Positions 1 through 8,705 of a stretch of 64,000 bases of DNA are shown here, piece by piece. The translations under genes were made by a program, and so were the position numbers. Location of the stretch: the NCBI RefSeq assembly GCF_018889995.1, contig NZ_CP076547.1, positions 2,604,001 through 2,668,000 on the forward strand, given 5' to 3'. The notes under the pieces are model-generated. The model did no database searches and was not told the origin of the DNA. It worked only from the letters and a program-made list of their open reading frames with translations. The stretch's first letter is position 1. The number at the start of each line of letters is the position of its first letter. The DNA is from Subtercola sp. PAMC28395 (GTDB taxonomy: Bacteria; Actinomycetota; Actinomycetes; Actinomycetales; Microbacteriaceae).

Positions 1-288
1 GTTGTGTGCCGCGGGTGCCGGTTCAGCAGGCTGTGATTCATTTCCGTGCCACGGATCGACTCTGACAAGAACGGCTCCCCCGGTTCGCTGAAGAATCTCG
101 ACCGTCGGTACCGTCGCCGTGCTGGCGAAAGATGCCGTCGTCGGTGGAGTCCCCACGCGGTGACTCCATGCGAATTGAATCAGGTCGGCGGCAAGGAGAG
201 GAGACTGGAACTGGTCCACTTCAGACAGACAGGCTGCTGAACTACCAGAAAGACAGTGATCCCGACTTTCCAGCAGAACTAAGGGCAG
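1..288 (-). CDS. C-terminal continuation of the kinase-like membrane protein, in a shifted frame; runs off left edge
   Basis: From 288 down to base 1 one minus-strand frame is open for 96 codons without a stop. It reads LPLVLLESRDHCL, then CLSEVDQ, and later VEILQRTGGAVLVRVDPW. This is protein-like sequence with paired Cys, and I recall a similar C-x(n)-CL..VDQ pattern in the extracellular ends of actinobacterial kinase-like membrane proteins. The upstream gene (242..1495) is in a different frame and would stop at 242 just after entering this region. The natural reading is one gene with a one-base insertion (or two-base deletion) between 289 and 309, in a GC-dinucleotide run. The end of the gene lies left of the window. 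It could be a real mutation or a sequencing error. Confidence 0.5.
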   Translation of the reverse strand, partial: MPLVLLESRDHCLSGSSAACLSEVDQFQSPLLAADLIQFAWSHRVGTPPTTASFASTATVPTVEILQRTGGAVLVRVDPWHGNESQPAEPAPAAHN

Positions 289-1495
289 CGGCGCGCGGGT
301 CGTCAGCGGTCAACACGTCGGGCGTTAGCCTGCTCGCACGACCTGACGACTCAGGCAGTGTCACAGCGGTAGCTTCTCCCGGCGCTGCTGACGAAGGTGT
401 GCTGGACACCAGCGCGTCGGATGCCGCATAGCCCGACGCCTGGGTGTGGGAGGCTGTCGCTCCGGCGCTGAGGGAACCGACAAGCGCCACCGTGACCACC
501 GAGACGCTGACGATCACCAGTTTCACCCGGGACCTCACCGCCGACGCCGCTCGAGTGAGCTGACGCGCCCCTGCTGCCTTCGAGCGGGCCGCAAGATCTG
601 CGACACGTGCGCGAGGTCGATGGCTCGCCCTGTCTGCTTCGAGGATGCGGTCGACCGCTCTGTCGATGTCGGCAAGAGCGCTGGCTGACTGAGCGTACCA
701 ATCGAACTCGGCGGTTTCGCTGGCGACCGTAACGGCTGGTACCACTGGATCGGAGTGAGCCGAAGTTTTCGCCGGAGCAGATGGCGTGCGTGCGATTGCG
801 CATGGCTCAGCACAGGCAAAGAGCGCGGCTTCACACTCGGCCGCGAAATTGCACACCTGCCGAACCCAAACGGCACGGCGGTCTGTACCGCTGGGAGGCA
901 TCGAAGGGAGAATCCCTCGGCTGAAGGGGCGGTATCCGGGATGACGGCGGGGCGTGCGGCGCAGCCTGCGTTCAGCGCGTCCAAGTTCAACGAAGAGCTG
1001 TCGATGATCTTCATCATCGACCTCTGAGAAGGAGAAGACGTGATGGCAGAGATCGACAAATGCCTGACAGTCGTCCATCGCCGCCGCTCGGGCTCGGCGG
1101 GACATCGTTCGACGAGCCCTGCGTGACATCCTCCGCGTACCAGCGGAGGCGGCAGCCGGGCAGCCAGGGGGATGGTTGAGGGGCGGAAGAGTGCGAGCTT
1201 CGCCAGTCTCGCTGAGCCAGATGTCTGTGGCACGTATCCGCCCGCTGACCTGGGTCGTCGCGTGAACTTCCGCCAAGGACTGCAGCACCGCTACGAGCAC
1301 GTTTGTTGCTTCTCCCGGCAGCAGATCACGGGCCTCCAGGAACTCCTGCAGCATCATCTCGTCTGAAGCGGGCACCTCGATCGCAAGCGGACCCCAGCTG
1401 GGCAGCGAGGTGTCGGAGGGTGGGGAGTTGACAACCAGAGGAGCGACGGCAGGATTCATGACAACAGAATGAATCGGGGAGGAGACTCCGGGCAT
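242..1495 (-). CDS. Membrane protein with degenerate protein-kinase-like N-terminal domain
   Basis: About 417 residues from the ATG at 1495, which has an AGAGG 6 nt upstream; the ATG at 1459 is an alternative. The longest frame starts at 1678 but would overlap the leaderless DUF4191 gene. Residues 58-100 resemble the middle of a Ser/Thr kinase: LLPGEATNVLVAVL, then LAEVHATTQVSG where kinases have H-x-G/HRD, then IRATDIWLSETGEA where they have the N-binding loop. The catalytic HRD Asp and DFG are not recognisable, so this looks like a pseudokinase. One transmembrane helix follows at about 324-347, with an Ala/Ser/Thr-rich outer segment. The frame stops at 242, but coding potential continues in another frame to the window edge. 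Function unknown; a sensory or scaffold role is only a guess. Confidence 0.6.
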   Translation of the reverse strand: MPGVSSPIHSVVMNPAVAPLVVNSPPSDTSLPSWGPLAIEVPASDEMMLQEFLEARDLLPGEATNVLVAVLQSLAEVHATTQVSGRIRATDIWLSETGEARTLPPLNHPPGCPAAASAGTRRMSRRARRTMSRRARAAAMDDCQAFVDLCHHVFSFSEVDDEDHRQLFVELGRAERRLRRTPRRHPGYRPFSRGILPSMPPSGTDRRAVWVRQVCNFAAECEAALFACAEPCAIARTPSAPAKTSAHSDPVVPAVTVASETAEFDWYAQSASALADIDRAVDRILEADRASHRPRARVADLAARSKAAGARQLTRAASAVRSRVKLVIVSVSVVTVALVGSLSAGATASHTQASGYAASDALVSSTPSSAAPGEATAVTLPESSGRASRLTPDVLTADDPRAAALSSAGKSGSLSFW

Positions 1496-1587
1496 CCAGA
1501 GCCTCTGAACTGTGAAAAGTTCGCCGACAGCGTTCGTTGTGGACGACCAGACCGCCGACCGGGATGATGGGGCTCCGCGTAACTCGG

Positions 1588-1593
1588 TACCAT
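1588..1593 (+). promoter_or_regulatory. -10 box of leaderless DUF4191 promoter
   Basis: TACCAT matches TANNNT and lies 7 nt before the ATG at 1601, so transcription should start at the start codon. This favours 1601 over the in-frame ATG at 1592, which is inside the -10 box. Confidence 0.55.
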
Positions 1594-1600
1594 GGGTTAC

Positions 1601-2314
1601 ATGGCACGTTCCAAAGAAAAGACCCCCAAGAAGCCGAAAGAAGACGGCCGTCTGAAGCAGATGTGGCAAGTCTTCCAAATGACTCGCCGCTATGACAAGA
1701 ACATCACCCTGATCCTGGTGCTGAGCATCCTCGTACCCGTTGCGATCGGTCTGGTTCTGGCTCTCACACTCGGCGACGGCAACGGTTTCGCGATCACCAT
1801 GTGGGTTGTCGCAGGCGTGCTGGCGGGCATCCTTCTCGCGCTGCTTCTGCTCGGGCGTCGCGCCGAAGCTGCCGCGTACGGCCAGATCGAGGGTCAGCCG
1901 GGTGCGGTCGGCGCTGTGCTCCGCAGTTCACTTCGCCGCAGTTGGCGTGGCAGTGAAATGCCGGTCGCTGTCAATGCAAAGACACAGGATGCTGTCTACC
2001 GTGCCGTCGGGCGAGGTGGAGTCGTACTCATCGGTGAGGGCCCCAAGTCGCGCACGACCCGCATGCTCGAAGACGAACGTCGCAAGGTCCTTCGGGTTCT
2101 GCCCAACGTGCCCGTCACCTTTCTCTCGGTCGGCCCCGACGCAGACTCGATCTCGTTGCAGAACATCCCGAGAAAACTCGCCAGGATCAAGCCGAACCTC
2201 ACCAAGCCCGAGGTACTGGCCGTGAGCAACAGGCTCAGCTCGCTGGCGTCGGGCAACTTGCCGATCCCCAAGGGCGTCGACCCGATGAAGGCCCGGCCAC
2301 AGCGCGGTCGCTGA
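1601..2314 (+). CDS. DUF4191 family membrane protein
   Basis: 237 residues. A Lys-rich cytoplasmic N-terminus (about 1-30) is followed by two adjacent transmembrane helices (about 36-57 and 64-85) and a C-terminal cytoplasmic domain of about 150 residues rich in basic residues. This architecture and sequence (RRYDKNI, then a helical hairpin, then YGQIEGQPGA) match the actinobacterial DUF4191 family, whose role is unknown. In many actinobacteria the gene lies near lipoate and glutamine synthetase genes; here it precedes RDD and glutamine synthetase genes. The start was chosen because a TACCAT box stands 7 nt before it. Confidence 0.85.
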   Translation: MARSKEKTPKKPKEDGRLKQMWQVFQMTRRYDKNITLILVLSILVPVAIGLVLALTLGDGNGFAITMWVVAGVLAGILLALLLLGRRAEAAAYGQIEGQPGAVGAVLRSSLRRSWRGSEMPVAVNAKTQDAVYRAVGRGGVVLIGEGPKSRTTRMLEDERRKVLRVLPNVPVTFLSVGPDADSISLQNIPRKLARIKPNLTKPEVLAVSNRLSSLASGNLPIPKGVDPMKARPQRGR

Positions 2315-2330
2315 CCCCGCACCCCCGGTC

Positions 2331-2756
2331 TTATTTGCGAACGAGTACCGTTCCGGCGAACACGTCGTGCAGCCCGCGCTGGTCTGAATCCCAGATGAGC
2401 GCGGGAATCGTCAGGATCAAGAGTCCGGTCCGGATGATCGGCCTCCACCAGCCCGCAAATGTTCCGTCGACCTTCACAACCCGCAGCCCCAGCAACAGAT
2501 GCCCGAAGCCGCTGCCGGTGAACGCGATGAGCACGACCTGCTCAACCACGAAGATGATCGTCGCGGCCCACGCGTTGCCGAAGAAGAATGCCGCGTAGAT
2601 CACGAAACACACGGCCCAGTCCAGCAACAGGGCACCGATGCGCCTGCCCGGTCGCGCCACCGAACCGCGCCCTTCCTCAGGAAAACCGAGGCGTTCGCCC
2701 GGCCAGTTACTGGGCGCGGCACCAGAGAATCGCGACGATGACTTGACGTTGGACAC
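2331..2756 (-). CDS. RDD family membrane protein
   Basis: 141 residues. The RDD signature is visible: a Gly-Arg-Arg then Asp motif in the first helix (PGRRIGALLLDWAVCFVIY), a middle helix followed by GHLLLGLRVVKVDG, and a last helix ending in IWDSDQRGLHDVFAGT. This gives three to four transmembrane segments after a cytoplasmic N-terminus. RDD proteins are small membrane proteins of mostly unknown function; some have been linked to ion exchange. The gene converges with DUF4191, whose stop is 16 bp away, and is divergent from the downstream glutamine synthetase gene. Confidence 0.85.
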   Translation of the reverse strand: MSNVKSSSRFSGAAPSNWPGERLGFPEEGRGSVARPGRRIGALLLDWAVCFVIYAAFFFGNAWAATIIFVVEQVVLIAFTGSGFGHLLLGLRVVKVDGTFAGWWRPIIRTGLLILTIPALIWDSDQRGLHDVFAGTVLVRK

Positions 2757-2791
2757 GCGCTGATTCTAAGCGACGCTACTGGTTGCCAACT

Positions 2792-2818
2792 GACACACAG
2801 CCGAAACATCCCCGCCAC
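2792..2818 (+). promoter_or_regulatory. GlnR-like box upstream of type III glutamine synthetase
   Basis: GACAC-n6-GAAAC-n6-GCCAC, with half-sites at 2792, 2803 and 2814 in 11-bp phase. The known GlnR consensus in actinobacteria is GTNAC-n6-GAAAC repeated. The central GAAAC is perfect and each neighbour has one mismatch. A TAATAT sequence at about 2828-2833 could be the -10. The assignment rests on pattern and context only. Confidence 0.45.
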
Positions 2819-2910
2819 AGACCCTTCGTAATATGTGGGCGATCACAATCCGCATTCGGCCGCAGTCTGCACGCTGTTGAGAACAGCATGCTGTGTCAAA
2901 GGGGTAATAA

Positions 2911-5088
2911 ATGAGTGGAAATGCAGTTCGCCTCCAGGCGATCAAAGACGTTGAGGCTTACGTGCCCCCAGCGGTCAGCTTCGACATCACCGAGGCGCCT
3001 GGCCAGGTCTTCGGCGAGAACGTCTTCAACAAAGTCGTCATGCAGAAGCGTCTTCCGAAGTCGGTGTACAAGTCGGTCATCTCGACCATCGAGCACGGCA
3101 CCACGCTCGACCCGCAGGTAGCAGACGCAGTGGCTTCAGCGATGAAGGACTGGGCGCTCGAGAAGGGCGCGACACACTACGCACACGTCTTCTACCCGCT
3201 GACGGGTCTCACTGCAGAGAAGCACGACAGCTTTCTTGAACCCGTCGGCGACGGATCAGCACTCGCTGAGTTCGCTGGCAAGACCCTCACCCAGGGCGAG
3301 CCTGACGCCTCGAGCTTCCCGAACGGTGGACTCCGCAACACGTTCGAGGCACGCGGTTACACCGGCTGGGACGTGACCAGCCCGGCATATGTTCTCGAGA
3401 ACCCCAACGGCAACACGCTCTGCATCCCGACCGTGTTCGTCTCCATGACCGGGGAGGCACTGGACCACAAGACGCCTCTCCTGCGTTCACAGCAGGCGAT
3501 GGGTGAGCACGCCGAGCGCATCCTCAAGCTCTTCGGCCACACCAATCCCGAGCACGTGGTCTCATTCTGTGGCCCGGAGCAGGAGTACTTCCTTGTCGAC
3601 CGACACTTCTTCCTCGCGCGCCCCGACCTGCTGAATGCCGGCCGCACCCTGTTCGGCGCGAAGCCGCCGAAGGGCCAGGAATTCGACGACCACTACTTCG
3701 GCGCAATCCCTGAGCGTGTGCTCGGGTTCATGATGGACACCGAACGTGAGTTGTTCAAACTGGGCATCCCTGCCAAGACCCGCCACAACGAGGTCGCGCC
3801 CGGCCAGTTCGAGATCGCACCGATGTTCGAGCGCGCCAACCTCGCTGCCGACCACCAGCAGCTCCTGATGACGACCTTCAAAACCATCGCCAAGAAGCAC
3901 GGCATGGAGTGCCTCTTTCACGAGAAGCCGTTCCAGGGTGTCAACGGTTCTGGCAAGCACGTCAACTTCTCGCTCGGCAACTCCGAGGTCGGCAGTGTCT
4001 TCGTGCCCGGTGACACTCCCCACGACAACGCCCAGTTCCTCGTGTTCTGTGCCGCGGTCATCCGTGCCGTGCACCTGTACGCAGGCCTCCTGCGGGCATC
4101 CGTCGCCTCGGCGACCAACGACCACCGCCTCGGTGCGAACGAGGCTCCTCCGGCCATCATCTCGATCTTCCTCGGCGACCAGCTCGCCGATGTCTTCGAG
4201 CAGATCGCCAACGGCCGCGCAACGTCCTCCAAGGGCAAGGGCCAGATGATCATCGGCGTCGACACGCTGCCCGTCCTGCCGACCGACCCGGGAGACCGCA
4301 ACCGCACGAGCCCCTTCGCCTTCACCGGCAACCGGTTCGAGTTCCGCGCGCCCGGTTCGATGCAGAGTGTTGCCGGCCCGATGACCACGATCAACACGAT
4401 CATGGCCGACTCGCTCGACTTCATCGCCACCCAGCTCGAGACCGCTGTCGCCGACGGCACCGACTTCGACGAAGCAGTTCAGACCCTTCTCACGCAGATC
4501 ATCAACGAGCACGGCGCTGTTGTCTTCAACGGCGACGGCTACGCTGACGCCTGGCCGGTCGAAGCTGAGAAGCGTGGGCTTGCAAACCTCAAGACGACTC
4601 TGGATGCTCTGCCAGAGCTCATCACAGAGCCGGCCATGGAGCTCTTCGAGAAGTACAAGGTGTTCAACCACCGCGAAATGCACAGCCGCTATGAGATCGG
4701 CCTGGAGCAGTACGCACTCACGATCGGTGTGGAGGCCCGCCTCACGCTCGAGGTCGGCTCGACGGCCATTCTTCCCGCAGCCGTCCGTCACCAGACGGAG
4801 GTCGCCGTCAACCTAGGCGCACTGAAGGCCGCCGGTGTCGACGCCGATATTGCACTCCTCGACGAGGTGAGCGGCCCGCTTGCCGAGCTGCGGAGCGCAT
4901 TGTCGACACTGCGCGACGCCCTTGGTGCAGAGGTCGGGCACTCGGCTCTCGCCGAGGCGGAGCACGCGCGCGACGCACTCCTGCCCGCAATGTCTGGGGT
5001 TCGCGCAGCAGCCGATGTGCTCGAGGAGATCGTCGCTGACGACCTCTGGCCCCTCCCGACCTACCAGGAGATGCTCTTCATCCTGTAG
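2911..5088 (+). CDS. glnN: Glutamine synthetase type III
   Basis: 725 residues, the usual size of type III glutamine synthetase (GSIII, about 700-730) and much longer than GSI (about 470). It condenses glutamate and ammonia to glutamine with ATP. The GSIII N-terminal domain is visible ([29 protein letters not shown]). It is followed by catalytic-barrel motifs: [11 protein letters not shown] (metal-binding Glu residues), [32 protein letters not shown] and [10 protein letters not shown]. The ATG has AAAGGGG about 8 nt upstream. The upstream GlnR-like box suggests nitrogen control. It sits tandem with glnA1; GSIII lacks the usual GSI adenylylation Tyr loop, so GlnE is not expected to control it. 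Confidence 0.95.
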   Translation: MSGNAVRLQAIKDVEAYVPPAVSFDITEAPGQVFGENVFNKVVMQKRLPKSVYKSVISTIEHGTTLDPQVADAVASAMKDWALEKGATHYAHVFYPLTGLTAEKHDSFLEPVGDGSALAEFAGKTLTQGEPDASSFPNGGLRNTFEARGYTGWDVTSPAYVLENPNGNTLCIPTVFVSMTGEALDHKTPLLRSQQAMGEHAERILKLFGHTNPEHVVSFCGPEQEYFLVDRHFFLARPDLLNAGRTLFGAKPPKGQEFDDHYFGAIPERVLGFMMDTERELFKLGIPAKTRHNEVAPGQFEIAPMFERANLAADHQQLLMTTFKTIAKKHGMECLFHEKPFQGVNGSGKHVNFSLGNSEVGSVFVPGDTPHDNAQFLVFCAAVIRAVHLYAGLLRASVASATNDHRLGANEAPPAIISIFLGDQLADVFEQIANGRATSSKGKGQMIIGVDTLPVLPTDPGDRNRTSPFAFTGNRFEFRAPGSMQSVAGPMTTINTIMADSLDFIATQLETAVADGTDFDEAVQTLLTQIINEHGAVVFNGDGYADAWPVEAEKRGLANLKTTLDALPELITEPAMELFEKYKVFNHREMHSRYEIGLEQYALTIGVEARLTLEVGSTAILPAAVRHQTEVAVNLGALKAAGVDADIALLDEVSGPLAELRSALSTLRDALGAEVGHSALAEAEHARDALLPAMSGVRAAADVLEEIVADDLWPLPTYQEMLFIL

Positions 5089-5190
5089 TCACATCGCTTT
5101 TCCGTCCAACTGAACACAGCTTTACGGCGTCAGCCGGCGATCATCCCGAAGAAGAAAGGGGCGGTCGTCGGCTACTCGTCGTGGAGCGGC

Positions 5191-5228
5191 GTAACATGCC
5201 CGAAACAATCGCGATACGACGGGGTAAT
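5191..5228 (+). promoter_or_regulatory. Four-half-site GlnR-like box upstream of glnA1
   Basis: GTAAC-n6-GAAAC-n6-GATAC-n6-GTAAT with half-sites starting at 5191, 5202, 5213 and 5224, exactly 11 bp apart. The first two match the actinobacterial GlnR a- and b-sites perfectly; the third has one mismatch and the fourth two. It ends 11 bp before a TAGCCT -10 box, a sensible position for a response regulator that activates transcription. Confidence 0.65.
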
Positions 5229-5238
5229 GGCTTAGCGA

Positions 5239-5244
5239 TAGCCT
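5239..5244 (+). promoter_or_regulatory. -10 box of glnA1 promoter
   Basis: TAGCCT fits TANNNT. Transcription would begin near 5251, leaving a leader of about 47 nt that carries the GGAG ribosome-binding site at 5286-5289. Confidence 0.45.
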
Positions 5245-5297
5245 CGGGGTAGTTGTGATTGCAACTGATCAAGTACCAGCCATTTGGAGCCTCTCAA

Positions 5298-6722
5298 ATG
5301 TTCAGTGATTCTTCAGAGGTGCTCAAGTTCATCAAGGACACCGACGTCAAGTTCCTTGATATTCGGTTCACCGACCTCCCCGGTGTTCAGCAGCACTTCA
5401 ACATCCCTGCCTCAACTGTCGACGAGGAATTCTTCTCCGTCGGCCAGATGTTCGACGGTTCGTCGATCCGCGGGTTCGCCTCGATCCACGAGTCAGACAT
5501 GCAGCTGATTCCCGACGTCTCGACCGCCTACATCGACCCGTTCCGGGTCGAGCGCACGCTCATCCTGATCTTCGACATCTACAACCCGCGAAACGGTGAG
5601 ATCTACCACCGCGACCCGCGCCAGGTTGCCAAGAAGGCGGAGAAGTACCTTGCTTCGACGGGAATCGCTGACACCGCGTTCTTCGCCCCAGAGGCTGAGT
5701 TCTATATTTTCGACGACGTGCGTTACGAAGTGAAGCAGAACAAGAGCTTCTACTCGATCGACTCCAGCGAGGGTGCCTGGAACACCGGGCGCGAAGAAGA
5801 AGGCGGAAACCTCGCCAACAAGACCCCGTACAAGGGCGGCTACTTTCCGGTCAGCCCCGTCGACCAGCACGCCGACCTTCGCGACGACATCTCGCTGAAG
5901 CTCATCGACGCCGGCCTGATTCTCGAGCGCGCGCACCACGAGGTCGGCACGGCCGGCCAGGGCGAGATCAACTACCGCTTCGACACCATGGTGCACGCGG
6001 CAGACGACATCCTGAAGTTCAAGTACATCGTGAAGAACACGGCCACCCAGTGGGGCAAGACTGCGACCTTCATGCCGAAGCCCCTCTTCGGAGACAACGG
6101 CTCGGGCATGCACACCCACCAGTCGCTCTGGAACGACGGCTCGCCACTCTTCTACGACGAAGCTGGCTACGGCGGCCTGAGCGACATTGCGCGCTGGTAT
6201 ATCGGTGGGCTGCTCAAGCACGCTCCCGCGGTGCTCGCGTTCACCAACCCCACGGTCAACTCGTACCACCGCCTCGTGCCGGGATTCGAAGCTCCGGTGA
6301 ACCTGGTCTACTCGGCCGGCAACCGTTCGGCTTCGGTGCGCATCCCGATCACCGGCACCAACCCGAAGGCCAAGCGCATCGAGTTCCGCGCCCCGGATGC
6401 TTCGGGCAACCCGTACCTCGCGTTCGCAGCCCAGCTCATGGCCGGTCTTGACGGCATCCAGAACCGCATCGAGCCGCACGAGCCCGTCGACAAGGACCTG
6501 TACGAGCTGCCGCCAGAAGAGGCGAAGAACATCCCCCAGGTTCCCGCCTCCCTCGAAGCGGCCCTGCTGGCTCTCGAGGAAGACAATGAGTTCCTCACCA
6601 AGGGCGGCGTCTTCACTCCCGACCTGATCGAGACATGGATCTCGTACAAACGGGAGTTCGAAATCAAGCCGATCGCCCAGCGCCCGCACCCGTTCGAGTT
6701 CGAACTGTACTACGGCGTCTGA
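5298..6722 (+). CDS. glnA: Glutamine synthetase type I (GlnA1)
   Basis: 474 residues from the ATG at 5298, which has GGAG 8 nt upstream; the frame is open further upstream but the extra residues are not family-like. GSI-beta hallmarks are present: [38 protein letters not shown], the ATP-binding [18 protein letters not shown], and NRSASVRIP. The adenylylation loop is intact, with the modifiable Tyr at about 402 ([11 protein letters not shown]), so this enzyme should be inactivated by the GlnE encoded at 8706. It is the main ammonia-assimilating enzyme. A GlnR-like box upstream and a strong hairpin downstream frame it as a single transcription unit. Confidence 0.97.
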   Translation: MFSDSSEVLKFIKDTDVKFLDIRFTDLPGVQQHFNIPASTVDEEFFSVGQMFDGSSIRGFASIHESDMQLIPDVSTAYIDPFRVERTLILIFDIYNPRNGEIYHRDPRQVAKKAEKYLASTGIADTAFFAPEAEFYIFDDVRYEVKQNKSFYSIDSSEGAWNTGREEEGGNLANKTPYKGGYFPVSPVDQHADLRDDISLKLIDAGLILERAHHEVGTAGQGEINYRFDTMVHAADDILKFKYIVKNTATQWGKTATFMPKPLFGDNGSGMHTHQSLWNDGSPLFYDEAGYGGLSDIARWYIGGLLKHAPAVLAFTNPTVNSYHRLVPGFEAPVNLVYSAGNRSASVRIPITGTNPKAKRIEFRAPDASGNPYLAFAAQLMAGLDGIQNRIEPHEPVDKDLYELPPEEAKNIPQVPASLEAALLALEEDNEFLTKGGVFTPDLIETWISYKREFEIKPIAQRPHPFEFELYYGV

Positions 6723-6729
6723 GTGTACG

Positions 6730-6756
6730 GTCGCGCCCGTCCCTGTCGGGCGCGAC
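6730..6756 (+). terminator. Hairpin downstream of glnA1
   Basis: Perfect 10-bp GC-rich stem (6730-6739 with 6747-6756) and a 7-nt loop, 7 nt after the glnA1 stop. No U-tract follows, but it is backed up by a second hairpin 27 nt downstream. Confidence 0.6.
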
Positions 6757-6782
6757 GTATAACGCTCTGCTCAGGTAGCGCG

Positions 6783-6815
6783 AAGGGCCGCATCCTCATG
6801 GGGTGCGGCCCTTTT
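6783..6815 (+). terminator. Rho-independent terminator downstream of glnA1
   Basis: Stem of about 11-13 bp (AAGGGCCGCATCC pairing with GGGTGCGGCCCTT, one G-U) closed by a 4-nt loop and followed by TTTT. This is the best-formed intrinsic terminator for glnA1. Confidence 0.75.
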
Positions 6816-7479
6816 CGTTCGCTGGCCAAGCGGAGGTTAGGCCACTGGGCTGGTTTTCGATGGGAGCGAGTTTGCTCTGCGAATGCGTACTCCACTTCGG
6901 GCGGAGAATCGGGCATCCGGCGTCTTATTGGCTGCCAGAACACCGGATGTTCGTCGAAAGTGTTGAAGGGCGCGGACCGTGTCCGGGGCCAGCGGTGCTT
7001 GCGCCGTACCACTCGAACATCGTTTGGGCGTAGCTGAGCCGCACGACGAAGTAGCCCCGCTCGTGCAGGATCAAGATTGAGTGCGCTGTCGCACAGGGCG
7101 ACCGCATAGTCTCGGGGCTGACAATCGATGGCGTGCATCAGAGCAACGTCGACCGAATCCATGTGGCAGTGACGCGGCGCTCGATACGCAGGAAATGTCC
7201 GATGCACGGCGACCCCGCTCTCGTTCGGAATTCCGAGTGCGACCGAGCGTGAATCCCACGGACTGGACGTATTCTTCGATTCTCATGCGATGAGTGTGCG
7301 GCGCGGCGGCCTGAAAGCATGGCGGTCCGAAGCGATCTGTGCACTTTCGGCGGAGGAACGGCTCTGTGTGCACACTGTGCCGCCGGGTGTGCCGATCTCC
7401 GACCGAAGTGGAGTGGAGCGCGCGCCAGCGTGACGCGGTCGCTCCACGTCCGTTGAGGAGACGGGCCCTGATGCCGAGG
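6816..7479. other. Gene-poor stretch holding only a gene relic
   Basis: No intact gene is convincing here. Several short frames exist on both strands, but the only recognisable coding similarity is the broken DUF559-like sequence at 6997-7286. I see nothing specific in 6816-6996 or 7287-7479. Confidence 0.5.
6997..7286 (-). pseudogene. Relic of a DUF559 / AbiEi-like family gene
   Basis: Three pieces in three minus-strand frames line up in the order expected for actinobacterial DUF559-domain proteins. They are a start at 7286 (MRIEEYVQSVGFTLGRTR), a middle piece at about 7162-7072 (MHAIDCQPRDYAVALCDSAL) and the characteristic C-terminal strand-helix at about 7077-6997 (ERGYFVVRLSYAQTMFEW). 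Intact proteins are about 280 residues, so besides at least one frameshift most of the endonuclease-like domain has been deleted between the middle and last pieces. Family assignment is from memory of these motifs; the gene is certainly not functional as read. Confidence 0.5.
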
Positions 7480-8649
7480 CTACTGCTGCTGGTCGGTGAG
7501 CGTCACGCCGTAGGACGCCTCCGCCGTATTGAAGAAGGTGTCGCGATCGCGCACGATGGCCTGCGGCGGCAGTTGTTCGGACCGGGTGTGGGCGACCGAG
7601 GTTCGTTTCACTGCCGTTCCGATGGCGAGGAATTCGATCAGGCCGCCGCCGAGGTCGTATACGTAGGTCTTGATGCCGATGACGTCGTCGGCACCGACCG
7701 CCGTTGCCTGATCGCGGATCTTGCCGAGCGACTCTTCTCTTGCGCCGTAGATCAGCTGCGTCAGTTCGCTGATCTCCCCCTTCACGAAGTTCTTGAAGGC
7801 CGAGGTGATGCCGCCGACCAGCCCGAGTGAGTACACCGAAGTGCCCATCACGAGTTTCATCGGTGCATATCCGATTCGGGCCAGGCTCCACATCTCCTCG
7901 GCCGTGAGGTCGCTCGTGATCACACCCATGGCTGCCAGCGCCGGGTCGGAGATGTCATGGCGTGAGGCCGTACCGACCATCAGCATCTCCTGCACGGCAG
8001 TGCCGCCGAACGGCAGGATGTTCGTAGTGATGCCCACGACCGCATTTGCGCCCACCGACGTGGCTTCATCGACGATCCGCTGGAGCGCCAGATTGCGCGT
8101 CTGGGCGAAGAGATCGCTGTACTGTCGCACCTCGCCGCGCGCCATCTGTTTGAAGGCACCAGTGATTCCACGCCCGATACCGATGGAGTACGCCACGTTG
8201 CCCATGACGAAGGAGATCGGCTGGTAACCCGCATCGACCTGGCAGAAGAGCTCCTGCCCGTCGCTCGCCGAGGTGAAGGCGACGGCCGGCACCCCGACCT
8301 TCTGATGCACCGTTGAGGCCACCGAAAGGAATTCGATGTTCTGGGTGTGGAAGATCAGCTCTGTTGTGACACTGGTTGCACCGTGCCCCTGGTGGTGCTG
8401 CATCTCGCCGATCAGCCGCTGCATCGAGAGGTGACGCCCCTGGGTGATCATCGAAGTGATCTCAGTGATCTCCCCACCGACCATTCCCCTGAACCCGGCG
8501 CTCATCGACCCGAGGAAACCCCTCGAGAACACACTGTTGCCGACCAGGAGGTTTCCGGGGTGGTAGCCGAGGAGATCGATGCAGTACATCTCGTTGCCGC
8601 TCAGTCCGCTCAGAACGGACTGGCGAACCGGCTGGGGCTGGTCTGTCAT
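7480..8649 (-). CDS. Triple YbjQ (DUF74, heavy-metal-binding-like) domain protein
   Basis: 389 residues from the ATG at 8649, which has AAGGG 8 nt upstream; the frame is open further upstream only because it runs antisense to glnE. Three homologous units of about 105 residues follow one another (about 10-125, 130-240, 250-360). Each has the YbjQ pattern: a strand ending in GY, G-x-S/A-V-Y/F-S-x-G, a G-F/A-F-K/R loop, an R-x-x-S/A-x-x-R/K-I/L helix, then A-x-G-A-(D/N)-x-V-x-G-I. YbjQ proteins are small and usually single-domain or pentameric, so three fused copies are notable. No signal peptide or membrane segment. Function unknown; the heavy-metal label of the family is weakly founded. Confidence 0.8.
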   Translation of the reverse strand: MTDQPQPVRQSVLSGLSGNEMYCIDLLGYHPGNLLVGNSVFSRGFLGSMSAGFRGMVGGEITEITSMITQGRHLSMQRLIGEMQHHQGHGATSVTTELIFHTQNIEFLSVASTVHQKVGVPAVAFTSASDGQELFCQVDAGYQPISFVMGNVAYSIGIGRGITGAFKQMARGEVRQYSDLFAQTRNLALQRIVDEATSVGANAVVGITTNILPFGGTAVQEMLMVGTASRHDISDPALAAMGVITSDLTAEEMWSLARIGYAPMKLVMGTSVYSLGLVGGITSAFKNFVKGEISELTQLIYGAREESLGKIRDQATAVGADDVIGIKTYVYDLGGGLIEFLAIGTAVKRTSVAHTRSEQLPPQAIVRDRDTFFNTAEASYGVTLTDQQQ

Positions 8650-8705
8650 CTTTGTACCCTTCGACGTAGTATGTGAGCATACATCAGATGCAAGACCGGC
8701 TGGAG

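Noticed and set aside
3562..4791. 409-codon minus-strand frame inside glnN
   Set aside because: Antisense shadow of a high-GC gene. Its composition is an Asp/Val/Glu-rich mirror and glnN on the other strand is certain.
5493..6689. 398-codon minus-strand frame inside glnA1
   Set aside because: Antisense shadow with no family motifs; glnA1 motifs cover the region.
6710..7207. 165-codon minus-strand frame after glnA1
   Set aside because: Overlaps two terminators and the end of glnA1. Only a 30-residue piece resembles a protein family, so it is treated as part of the DUF559 relic.
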